A program made the position numbers and the translations under genes. A DNA stretch of 64,000 nucleotides from Ancylobacter mangrovi (GTDB lineage: Bacteria; Pseudomonadota; Alphaproteobacteria; Rhizobiales; Xanthobacteraceae), in assembly GCF_024752355.1 (NCBI RefSeq), contig NZ_JANTHZ010000001.1:1092801-1156800 (forward strand). The letters are read 5' to 3'. The number at the start of each line of letters is the position of its first letter. Within the stretch, counting starts at the first letter, position 1. Positions 35,779-43,587 of this stretch are shown here, piece after piece. The notes beneath the pieces were generated by a model that saw only the letters and a list, made by a program, of their open reading frames with translations, was not told the DNA's origin and ran no database searches.

Positions 35779-36879
35779 TCACCCCGCAACAGCCTGCACC
35801 TCCGGCGTCCGCGCCCGGACCCGCGCCACGCCGCCGACATGCGCGTAAGGGATGTCGCGGATCAGCGGATGCTCGAAGACGGTCTGTCCGCGCGGGGCGG
35901 AGATCGGCGCCACGTCGATCGGGAGCGCCTCGATCAGCGGATCGATGTCGAACTCGACCGGCTTCCACGCGATGTCGATCGACCACATCAGGTGTTCCCA
36001 GTCGGTCGGCTTGTTGCGGCGCTGCACATAGACCGGGATGCGCGGGATGCCGAGCCCGAGATAAAGGTCGGTGATGCGCAGGTCGTAGCCGTCGTCGGGG
36101 TCCATGACGCGCCCGACCAGCCCCTCGGGCGTGCCGCGCGGGGAGAAGTAGAGGCAAGGAATGCCGTAGCTCTCCGCGAACACCATGCCGTGCAGGCTGG
36201 TGGAGACCAGCCGCTTGCAGGAGAGGATCTCGTCGAGCTTCTCGCGCATCGAGGCCGCACTGACCTCGGTCAGCGTGTTGATGATGCGCACGCTGTCCTT
36301 GAACTCGCCCGGAATGTGGTAGCGCGAATAGGCCTCGCGCGGCTGCGCGTCGAGCGAGCGGTCCACCAGATCGGAGAGATGGACGATGACGCCGAGCTCC
36401 CACTTCTTCTCGACCGGCGGGCTGTAGAAGCGCGGCAGCGCCCACACCGGATCGCCATAGACCGGCTTGCCAACCGCATTGTCCTCGCCGCCGAGCAGGC
36501 CCCGGCTGACCGGGCCGCGCGTCGCGTGGATGCGATAGCGCGTGCCGGGATCGGGGTGGAAGGGGACGCGCTCGCCCTCGCCGCCCGTGTTGATGTAGCG
36601 CGAGGAACCGGTGCCCCAGACCGACACGTCGCCGTTCTTCAGATTCTGGGCGATGGTGCCGACCGCCGCCATGCGCACGCTGTTCGCGTCATGCGCCTGG
36701 TGCACGATCGGCTTGCCGGAGAGGAGCGCCACCATGACGGGGCTGAGGGCGTCGCCCAGGTTCAGGTAGTTCTGCGTGCGCGTGGCGGCCACCCAGCTAA
36801 GGGGAACGGTGCCCGTCTCACGCACCATCTTGCGCAGCGAGTCTTGGTGGAGCACGTCGCGTTTCCTTCTATTGGTCAT
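35779..36879 (-). CDS. Polysaccharide pyruvyl transferase-like protein
   Basis: 366 residues. It carries the polysaccharide-pyruvyl-transferase fold pattern: NLGDALSP near 42-49, VWGTGS, HATRGPVSR, YGDPVWALPRF, and STSLHGMVFAESYGIP with the His-Gly of the donor site. Such proteins add pyruvate ketals to surface sugars, though some act as glycosyltransferases. It is a single-domain relative of the fused protein at 40725. Its ATG overlaps the manC stop (ATGA), so the two are co-translated. Confidence 0.78.
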   Translation of the reverse strand: MTNRRKRDVLHQDSLRKMVRETGTVPLSWVAATRTQNYLNLGDALSPVMVALLSGKPIVHQAHDANSVRMAAVGTIAQNLKNGDVSVWGTGSSRYINTGGEGERVPFHPDPGTRYRIHATRGPVSRGLLGGEDNAVGKPVYGDPVWALPRFYSPPVEKKWELGVIVHLSDLVDRSLDAQPREAYSRYHIPGEFKDSVRIINTLTEVSAASMREKLDEILSCKRLVSTSLHGMVFAESYGIPCLYFSPRGTPEGLVGRVMDPDDGYDLRITDLYLGLGIPRIPVYVQRRNKPTDWEHLMWSIDIAWKPVEFDIDPLIEALPIDVAPISAPRGQTVFEHPLIRDIPYAHVGGVARVRARTPEVQAVAG

Positions 36880-38327
36880 GGCAGGGCGACCGCCGGCGCG
36901 GATTCGACGCGGTTGTAGACGTCGTCGAGCCGGACGATATCGTCCTCGCCGAGATAGGAGCCGACCTGGACCTCGATGAGCTCGAGCGGGATGCGGCCGG
37001 GATTGGTGAGGCGGTGGACGGCGCCGAGCGGGATGTAGGTCGACTCGTTCTCCTGCACCATGAATACCTCCTCGCCGACCGTGACCTCGGCGGTGCCGTG
37101 CACGACGATCCAGTGCTCGGAGCGGTGGTGGTGGCGCTGCAGCGAGAGCCGCTCGCCCGGATCGACGATGATCTTCTTCACCCGGAAGCGGCCGCCGAGA
37201 TTGATCGTCTCGTAGCTGCCCCAGGGCCGGTAGCAGCGGGGATGCTCGTTGGCCTCGTTGCGCCGCTCGGCCTTGAGCGAGGCGACGAGGTGCTTGACCT
37301 CTTCCGAGCGCTCGGAGGGCATGACCAGCACGGCGTCGCCGGTGGCCACCACCGAAAGCCCTTCCACGCCGATGGCCGCGACCAGCGGGCCTTCGGAATG
37401 GATATAGGAGTTGGCGGCGTCGATGACCCGTACCGGGCCGCGGGTGACATTGCCGGCCTCGTCGGACTCGGCGATCTCGCGCATGGCGTTCCAGCTGCCG
37501 ACGTCCGACCAGGGGAAGCTGCCCTCGACCACGGCGGCGCGGCTGGTACGCTCCAGCACGGCATAGTCGATGGACAGGCTCGGCGCGGTGCGGAACTCGG
37601 CGCCGAGGCGGCAGAAGCCGAGGTCGCTCCGCGCGCTCGCGACCGCGCCGCGCACCGCCTCGACGATCTCGGGCTCGAAGCCCTCGGCCTCTTCCAGCAT
37701 TACATGGGCGGGGAACAGGAAGTTGCCCGAGTTCCAGAGGTAGCCGGCCTCGACATAATCGCGGGCCATGGCGGCGTTCGGCTTCTCGGCGAAGGCCTCG
37801 ACCCGCGCCGCCGAGCCGCCGTTCAGCGCGCTGCCGCGGCGGATATAGCCATAGGAGGTACGCGGCTCGGTCGGCGTAATGCCGAAGGTGACGATGTGGC
37901 CGAGCCCGGCCGCCGCCAGCGCCTTGCCGCACGCCTCGCGGAACGAGGCGGTGTCGCCGATGACGTGATCGGCGGCGAGCACCAGCAGGGTCGCCTCCTC
38001 GCCGTGGAGCTGCTGGGCGAGCAGCGTCGCGGCCAGCAGCGCCGGCGCGGAATCGCGGCGCACCGGCTCCAGCAGCACGGTCGGCTCGATGCCGATCTCG
38101 CGCGCCTGGCGCTGGGCGAAGAAGCGGAATTCCTCGTTTGTGACGATGATCGGCGAGGCGAACATGTCGCCCGGCGCGACGCGCTGGAGGGTGTCCTGAT
38201 AGAGCGTGGCTCCCGAGGTGGAGAGCGGCAGGAACTGCTTCGGCAGGGAATCGCGCGAAATCGGCCAGAGCCGGGTTCCGGACCCACCCGCGAGAATGAC
38301 CGGGACGATCTTAGAGCCAGCGACCAT
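36876..38327 (-). CDS. manC: Mannose-1-phosphate guanylyltransferase / mannose-6-phosphate isomerase
   Basis: 483-residue bifunctional type II enzyme that makes GDP-mannose. The N-terminal pyrophosphorylase has LAGGSGTRLWPISR at 14-27 and PKQFLPL; the C-terminal cupin isomerase has PWGSYETI, GERLSLQ-x-HHHRSEHW and a late ESTYIPLGAVHRLTNPG. The ATG at 38327 follows GGAGGG on the minus strand. With the phosphohexomutase beginning at 63875 it supplies GDP-mannose for the capsule. Confidence 0.92.
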   Translation of the reverse strand: MVAGSKIVPVILAGGSGTRLWPISRDSLPKQFLPLSTSGATLYQDTLQRVAPGDMFASPIIVTNEEFRFFAQRQAREIGIEPTVLLEPVRRDSAPALLAATLLAQQLHGEEATLLVLAADHVIGDTASFREACGKALAAAGLGHIVTFGITPTEPRTSYGYIRRGSALNGGSAARVEAFAEKPNAAMARDYVEAGYLWNSGNFLFPAHVMLEEAEGFEPEIVEAVRGAVASARSDLGFCRLGAEFRTAPSLSIDYAVLERTSRAAVVEGSFPWSDVGSWNAMREIAESDEAGNVTRGPVRVIDAANSYIHSEGPLVAAIGVEGLSVVATGDAVLVMPSERSEEVKHLVASLKAERRNEANEHPRCYRPWGSYETINLGGRFRVKKIIVDPGERLSLQRHHHRSEHWIVVHGTAEVTVGEEVFMVQENESTYIPLGAVHRLTNPGRIPLELIEVQVGSYLGEDDIVRLDDVYNRVESAPAVALP

Positions 38328-38581
38328 CGGTTGCCCTCCTCACTTTGGGAAAGTCATGACACAGTAGTGGGACGGCACATGCCCGAACCACTTCGCAAGT
38401 GCGAAATGATATACGTCATAAGGAATAACTCAATACAAATTAGGTACCGAAATTTACTTCGGATTTCATTCGTATTTTAATCCTTAGACTCAGCAGAGTT
38501 TCTTATCACTTTGTCATAAATGCGGAATATCTACGACACTGCGGTCTTATTGGCCGCCGCGCCGCGAATTACCGCACCGCA
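38328..38581. other. AT-rich promoter region upstream of manC
   Basis: These 254 bases are far more AT-rich than their surroundings and contain no gene. Two inverted repeats stand out: TTCGCA-AG-TGCGAA (38392-38405) about 65 bp before the manC start, and CCGAA-ATTTAC-TTCGG (38447-38462). Several TAnnnT hexamers are present, so a single promoter cannot be chosen. Confidence 0.5.
38392..38405. promoter_or_regulatory. Palindrome TTCGCA-AG-TGCGAA before manC
   Basis: A perfect 6-2-6 palindrome in the manC leader region. A degenerate relative, TTCGCA-G-TGCGGG, occurs at 43193-43205 in the other capsule promoter region. It may be an operator shared by both capsule transcripts. Confidence 0.4.
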
Positions 38582-39391
38582 TCATTCCCGAAGGTCGCTC
38601 ATCGCCACCTCACCTCCCGGGTGGCGGACGCCGACCGCGAAGAACTGCCGCACGACCCATTCGCGCAGGACGCCCGGCACGAAGCGGGACAGGCCGATCA
38701 GCGCCACCAGCGGCAGCGGGAAGGCGACGCTGCGCGCACCGCGTTCGGCCGCCGCGGCGATGGCGGCGGCGGCCCGCTCCGCGCTCCATTCGAACGGCCG
38801 CCAGCCCTCGTAGCCGCGGCTCATGCCGGTGGCGACGAAGCCCGGACAGGCGACGGTCAGCCGCACGCCCTGCTGCGCCAGCACCGGGCGCAGCGCCTCG
38901 CCGAAGGCGATCAGCCCCGCCTTGGTGGCGCTGTAGGTCGGCTGGTCGTGCAGCGGCATACGCCCGGCGAGCGAGGAAACAAGGACGACCCGCCCCGTAC
39001 CCCGCGCGCGCATCGAATCGAGCAGCGGCAGCACCGTCGCCACCGCGCCCTCGAAATTGGTACGGATCTGCGCCAGCACCTCCGGCAGCGTCTCCGCCTC
39101 GCCCATCCGCCCGAGGCTCGCCTCGACGCCGGCATTGGCGAACACGGTGTCGATCGGCACCCGCGCGTCCTGCTCGGCGACGAAGCGGGCGAGCGCCACG
39201 CTGTCGCGCACATCGAGCTGCGCCGTCGTCACCAGCGCGCCCCGGCGGCGGCAGTCCTGCGCCACCGCCTCCAGCCGCTCGGCATTGCGCGCGACCAGCA
39301 GCAGCGCGACGTCCGGGCGGGCGTAGTGGCGGGCGAGCGCCGCCCCGAGCCCGCTCGAGGCGCCGGTGACCAGGATGCGCCGCCCGTTCAC
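38582..39391 (-). CDS. rkpH: Short-chain dehydrogenase, RkpH-like
   Basis: 269-residue SDR with TGASSGLGAA, NAGVEASLG, catalytic Ser in VSSLAG and Tyr-x3-Lys in YSATK. A hydrophobic C-terminal part (about 225-255) may bind the membrane. In rhizobial K-antigen loci an SDR (RkpH) sits beside the RkpA/RkpG lipid genes and the KpsS-like RkpJ, as here, which is why I name it so. It probably reduces a lipid keto group. Its ATG overlaps the stop of the KpsS-like gene. Confidence 0.7.
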   Translation of the reverse strand: MNGRRILVTGASSGLGAALARHYARPDVALLLVARNAERLEAVAQDCRRRGALVTTAQLDVRDSVALARFVAEQDARVPIDTVFANAGVEASLGRMGEAETLPEVLAQIRTNFEGAVATVLPLLDSMRARGTGRVVLVSSLAGRMPLHDQPTYSATKAGLIAFGEALRPVLAQQGVRLTVACPGFVATGMSRGYEGWRPFEWSAERAAAAIAAAAERGARSVAFPLPLVALIGLSRFVPGVLREWVVRQFFAVGVRHPGGEVAMSDLRE

Positions 39392-40692
39392 GCGGGCACC
39401 CGCTCATCGCTCGCCATGCGGGCGAGAAGGCTTTCCACCGCGCGCCCGATGGTCGCCGGCGCGAAGAAGCCGCCGGCAAGTTGGGTGCGCGCCAGGACCA
39501 CGCGCCGGTAGGCGTTCACGAGGTCCCGGTCCGGCGGCGGCGCGCCGTTCCAGAATGAATCGAGCGCGCCCTGATGGGCGAGGCCCGGCATGTCGTAGGT
39601 GGCGCGGCCGAGCACCTTTAGCGGCTTCTCATGCTGCAGGGTCGCAAGCGCCGTGGTCGAGTTCACCAGCACCACGCCGGAGCTGGCGGCGATCAGCGGA
39701 TCGATGTCGCCGCCCTCGACGAACACGACGCGCCCGGCGATGTCGTGCTCGCGCGCCACGCGCTCCACCATCCGCCGGGTCGCCGGCAGGCCGGTGTCGT
39801 AGGGATGCCGCTTGACGACAAGGCGCGCCGCGTCATGGGCCGACCGCGCGAAGGAGGAAAGGACGAGCCGCACCACCTCCTCCACCGAGCCGAAGGGCGA
39901 ATGGGCGCGCATCTGGAAATCGCCCTCGAGCTGCAGCGGCAGCAGGAAGTGGGGGGCGCCGTCGGCAAGCCGCGCGCGGGCCGCCCGGTCACGCCGCGCC
40001 GCGCCCGGGGCGTCGAGCCATCGCGCCGCCCAGCCGACATAGTCGAGCGCGGGGTGCGCGAGCGTATGGCGCCGGTAGCGCAGGAACAGCGGCGCGAGCG
40101 CGGCGTGGCCGGCGTGCCAGGCGATGTCCCACAGCGCCCGGCGGGCGAACGGCTCAGCCGGCGGCGAACGGTTTTCCGGCGGCTCGGGCAGCCGCGACGC
40201 TGCCTCGCGCAGCGCCTCGGGCGTGCGCGGCAGGTCGGAATGGCCGTTCACGCCCCAGTTCTCGCAGGTGATCCAGCCGGGCCGCACATAGCCCTCCTCG
40301 AGCAGGTGCAGCCGCACGCCGCGCGCGCGGCCGATCGCCACCGCCGGCGCGTGATAGGGCCGGCAGTCGCCGAACAGCACCACGTCGCTCACTGCCTCGT
40401 CGGCCATCAGCCGCTCGAGACGGGCCGGCCAGTCCTCGAGCCGGCCGAGATAGAGCCGCGCCCGGTCGGGCCAGAAGACGAGGTCGCCGCCGCACAGATG
40501 CACCTTCACGATGCGCGCCCCGCGCCGGCGCAGCGCCCGCGCCAGCCTTACGGCGAAGGGCGAGGCCGGGCCCTGCAGGAAGAGGAAGCAGCGCCCGGCG
40601 AAGTCGCGGGCGTGCAGGCCCGCACCTGCGGCCTGCCGCTCCTGCCCCGCGCGCGGCTCAGGCAGCGCCTTACGCTCCGCGACGAAGCCCAT
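39388..40692 (-). CDS. kpsS: KpsS/RkpJ-like capsule lipid-linker glycosyltransferase
   Basis: About 434 residues from the ATG at 40692. It has the KpsS pattern: FLQGPASPFAVRLARAL near the start, HLCGGDLVFW, DVVLFGDCRPYH, LLEEGYVRPGWIT, LPLQLEGDFQMRAHSPF, and a late VEGGDIDPLIAASSGVVLVNSTTALATL. In E. coli KpsS adds the first beta-Kdo to the phospholipid anchor of group 2 capsules. No KpsC is present in the window. A TTG at 40728 overlapping the previous stop is an alternative start; neither has a clear ribosome site. Confidence 0.78.
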   Translation of the reverse strand: MGFVAERKALPEPRAGQERQAAGAGLHARDFAGRCFLFLQGPASPFAVRLARALRRRGARIVKVHLCGGDLVFWPDRARLYLGRLEDWPARLERLMADEAVSDVVLFGDCRPYHAPAVAIGRARGVRLHLLEEGYVRPGWITCENWGVNGHSDLPRTPEALREAASRLPEPPENRSPPAEPFARRALWDIAWHAGHAALAPLFLRYRRHTLAHPALDYVGWAARWLDAPGAARRDRAARARLADGAPHFLLPLQLEGDFQMRAHSPFGSVEEVVRLVLSSFARSAHDAARLVVKRHPYDTGLPATRRMVERVAREHDIAGRVVFVEGGDIDPLIAASSGVVLVNSTTALATLQHEKPLKVLGRATYDMPGLAHQGALDSFWNGAPPPDRDLVNAYRRVVLARTQLAGGFFAPATIGRAVESLLARMASDERVPA

Positions 40693-40724
40693 CGGCGGGC
40701 GCCCGGCGCAATGTGCCGCGCCGT

Positions 40725-42917
40725 TCAATAGTCGATCCGATCGACGATCTCGGCCGGCAGCGGCCAGGTCATCTCGTCCGGCGACACCGCCAGCGGCATC
40801 GGGAAGGCGCGGATCAGCGGCTGGTCGTCATAGGTCAGCGGCCGCCACGTGCCGTGGACCCAGGAGAGCACCTGGTCCCAGTCGGTCGGCTTGGAGCGGT
40901 CGAGGCAGAAGGAGGACAGCGTGCTGCGTCCGACGCCAGAATAGAAGTCGCGCATCCGGTGGTCGATCTGGTGCTGCGCATTGCCGAGGTCGAGCATCCG
41001 ACCCTCGCCGTCGCCATAGGTGGCGAACCAGGCACAGGGAATGCCGTAGGTCTCGGAGATGACGAGCCCGTGCAGGCTGGTCGAGACGATGGCCCGGCAG
41101 GAGACGATCTCCTCCACCTTGCGCCGCATGGCGTCGGCGGTCGGGTCGCAATGGGTGTTGATGAGGCGGATGCGGTCCTTGAACGCGTCCGGCACCACAT
41201 AGCGCCGCAGCGTCGGCTTGACGCCCGCCTCCGGCGTGCGGTCCTCCAGCTCGGTGATGTGGAGGATGACGCCGAGGTCGTGCGTCTTCTCGACATCCTT
41301 CATCGGCCAGAAGCGCGGCAGCATCCACACCGGATCGCCGAAGACGTCGGGAACCTCTATGCCGGCGGCGCGCAGCGTGCGGGCGCTGTTCGGCCCACGC
41401 AGCGCATGGATGTGGAACGCCGTGTCGGCCGGGCGCACATAGCCGCGCACCAGCGGGTCGACCGGGTTGCGCTCGGCGTCGACGCCGGTTCCCCAGAAGT
41501 GGAGGATCCCGTTGCGCTGGTTGTGGCCGATCGTGCCGACGGCGACCATGCGCTCGATGGCCTGGTCGAAGCCCGCGCGCCGTACCGGCACCCCGGCCAT
41601 GCCCGCCACGATGAGCGCGCTCAGCGTATCGCCGAGGTTTGCATAGGGGCTCTCGCGGGTGGTCGCTGCCCAGGACAGGGGGATAGAGATGCGCTCGGCG
41701 TTCATGCGCAGGAGGGTGGCAACCTCCGGCGTCATTCCGGCCGGTGGAGCCTTCTCGGAGCCGACCACTTTCGCCACCGTCGATGGAACCGTAGCGGGCT
41801 TTTCGCCCCCCTCCCTTTCGGGTTCCAACGCACGTGCTTCCGTTTGGTTCACCTCGATCGGATCGGCGGGGTCGCTGTCGCGGTCCTGTTGGCGCAGCAG
41901 CGCCACGTCATGCTGCAAAATCAATCCCTTGATGACTGGATGGTCCCAGATGCTCTTGCCCGAGGGCGCCTTGAGCGGCGACGGCGTGAAGGGGAACGCC
42001 TCGATCAGCTTCTTGGAATCGAAGGTGACGGGCTCCCAGGTGCGGTCCACCGCGTCCATCACCGCCTGCCAGTCGGTGGGCCGGCCGCGGTCCTGGAAAT
42101 AAGCGGGGATGTGGCGCCGGCCGAGACCGAGATAGAGGTCGACGATGCGCAGGTCCGCCGGCCCCTCCGGATCCAGCGCCAGCCGGCCGAGCCCGCGGGG
42201 CTCTGAGAGCGGGGGGAAATAGAGACAGGGAATACCGTAGGCCTCGGCGATGATCAGCCCATGCATGCTCATCGAGACGATGCGCTCGCAGGCGAGGATC
42301 TCGTCGAGCTTGGCCTTCAGCGCCGGCACGCCGAGCGGCGTCACCGTGGTGATGAGATGGACGTCGTCCTGGAACTCCTCGGGCACGTCGTAGCGCTCGA
42401 ACGCCGGCAGCGGGTGCGGCTCGTAGGAGCGGTCGGCCAGCTCGGACAGGTGCAGGATCACGCCGAGCTTCCACTTCTTGCGGATGCGCGGGCGGTAGAA
42501 TCGCGGCAGCAGCCAGGCCGGGTCGCCATAGAGCCCCGGCCGCTTGCCGCCATTGGCCATCAGGCGCTCGGCGACCGGCCCGCTGGTGGCGTGCAGCACG
42601 ATGGCGCCGTGGCCGGGCGGGGCGAAGGCGACGCGCCGGTCGACCGGCGCCGAAGGGTTCTTCCAGGGCGAGCAGCCGGTGCCCCAGACATGCACCTGCC
42701 CGCCCTCGAAGGTGTGGCCGATCGCACCGATCGCGGCCATGCGCACCGAATGCGACTTCGCCGGCACGCGCCGCACCGGCACCCCGCCGACCATGGCCGT
42801 CAGCACCGGGCTGAGCGCGTCCTCGAAGTTGAGATAGTCCATCAGGGTCGTCGACCCGGCCCAGCCGAGCCGTACCTCACCCTCGGATTGTACGAGTGCC
42901 TCCAGCGCTGTTTTCAT
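40725..42917 (-). CDS. Tandem-fused polysaccharide pyruvyl transferase-like protein
   Basis: 730 residues formed of two full copies of the fold found at 35779, joined by an acidic, Gln/Glu-rich linker at about 345-395. Copy 1 (about 15-340) has FEDALSPVL, VWGTGC, YGDPAWLLPRF and SMSMHGLIIAEAYGIP. Copy 2 (about 400-725) has NLGDTLSALI, FWGTGV, FGDPVWMLPRF and STSLHGLVISETYGIP. Both keep the His-Gly donor-site pattern, so both may be active, on two different sugars or as an internal dimer. Each copy resembles the single protein, so a duplication is likely. Confidence 0.78.
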   Translation of the reverse strand: MKTALEALVQSEGEVRLGWAGSTTLMDYLNFEDALSPVLTAMVGGVPVRRVPAKSHSVRMAAIGAIGHTFEGGQVHVWGTGCSPWKNPSAPVDRRVAFAPPGHGAIVLHATSGPVAERLMANGGKRPGLYGDPAWLLPRFYRPRIRKKWKLGVILHLSELADRSYEPHPLPAFERYDVPEEFQDDVHLITTVTPLGVPALKAKLDEILACERIVSMSMHGLIIAEAYGIPCLYFPPLSEPRGLGRLALDPEGPADLRIVDLYLGLGRRHIPAYFQDRGRPTDWQAVMDAVDRTWEPVTFDSKKLIEAFPFTPSPLKAPSGKSIWDHPVIKGLILQHDVALLRQQDRDSDPADPIEVNQTEARALEPEREGGEKPATVPSTVAKVVGSEKAPPAGMTPEVATLLRMNAERISIPLSWAATTRESPYANLGDTLSALIVAGMAGVPVRRAGFDQAIERMVAVGTIGHNQRNGILHFWGTGVDAERNPVDPLVRGYVRPADTAFHIHALRGPNSARTLRAAGIEVPDVFGDPVWMLPRFWPMKDVEKTHDLGVILHITELEDRTPEAGVKPTLRRYVVPDAFKDRIRLINTHCDPTADAMRRKVEEIVSCRAIVSTSLHGLVISETYGIPCAWFATYGDGEGRMLDLGNAQHQIDHRMRDFYSGVGRSTLSSFCLDRSKPTDWDQVLSWVHGTWRPLTYDDQPLIRAFPMPLAVSPDEMTWPLPAEIVDRIDY

Positions 42918-43587
42918 GAGCCCTCACGCGCCTCAAGCAAACCCGAAATATCCATACGGTTGCGATCCATCCAACGCTCTACATGAAAATAGAATTGTCT
43001 TTTTCATTCGGCGTGTCCACTCCGACATAAATATTCGGGGGAAGTGGAACCTTATCGCAGAAGCTGCGTTAGATCACCCCCACAACCGTTCCGATAGGAT
43101 CTTCGCCGGGTGTCGACAGGCGTTTCGGCAACCGTAGCGATGCGTTGCCGCCGGGAGAGTACCTCGCAAGGTTGCATTGCACCCATGCAATTTTCGCAGT
43201 GCGGGATATGCCGCAGAACACTACCGCTGGTCAAACGCATTCGTCAGCTAGAGCACGCCGGTAAATTCGCACCCGCGCAGCCTTTTCACGTTATCGCCGC
43301 AATCTAGTGAGTCTAATTAATAGTGATGTCGAGAAATGACTCATGTCAGATGTGATGGAAATTTGTTCAAAAATGCTTCCATTAAAACGGCGTAATCGAT
43401 TACTCATTTTTGCGGTTTCTGGGTACCCTTTTCGGCCAAAATCGGTGAGATAATACACAAATCAGCATCTAGACAGATCATCATTTTTGATGCTGCAATG
43501 CAAACGATAGGCATCATCTGTAGACATTTAGGCGGCGTTCGACGGCCGGTCCCCGTCGGATCCGTCGGCCAGCGAGACGGGTGGCTC
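42918..43587. other. AT-rich divergent promoter region of the capsule locus
   Basis: The 670 bases between two divergent capsule genes hold no gene with coding character. GC content is clearly lower than elsewhere and the low-GC character runs on into the first about 200 bases of the next gene. Inverted repeats are present: TTGCAT-N7-ATGCAA at 43172-43190 and TGCGG-N6-CCGCA at 43200-43215. Several TATAAT-like hexamers occur, so the exact promoters are uncertain. Confidence 0.5.
43172..43215. promoter_or_regulatory. Adjacent inverted repeats in the capsule promoter region
   Basis: TTGCAT-N7-ATGCAA (43172-43190) is followed after nine bases by TGCGG-N6-CCGCA (43200-43215). Both are perfect and lie in the middle of the divergent gap, fitting dimeric regulator sites. 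Neither matches a consensus I can name. Confidence 0.4.
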
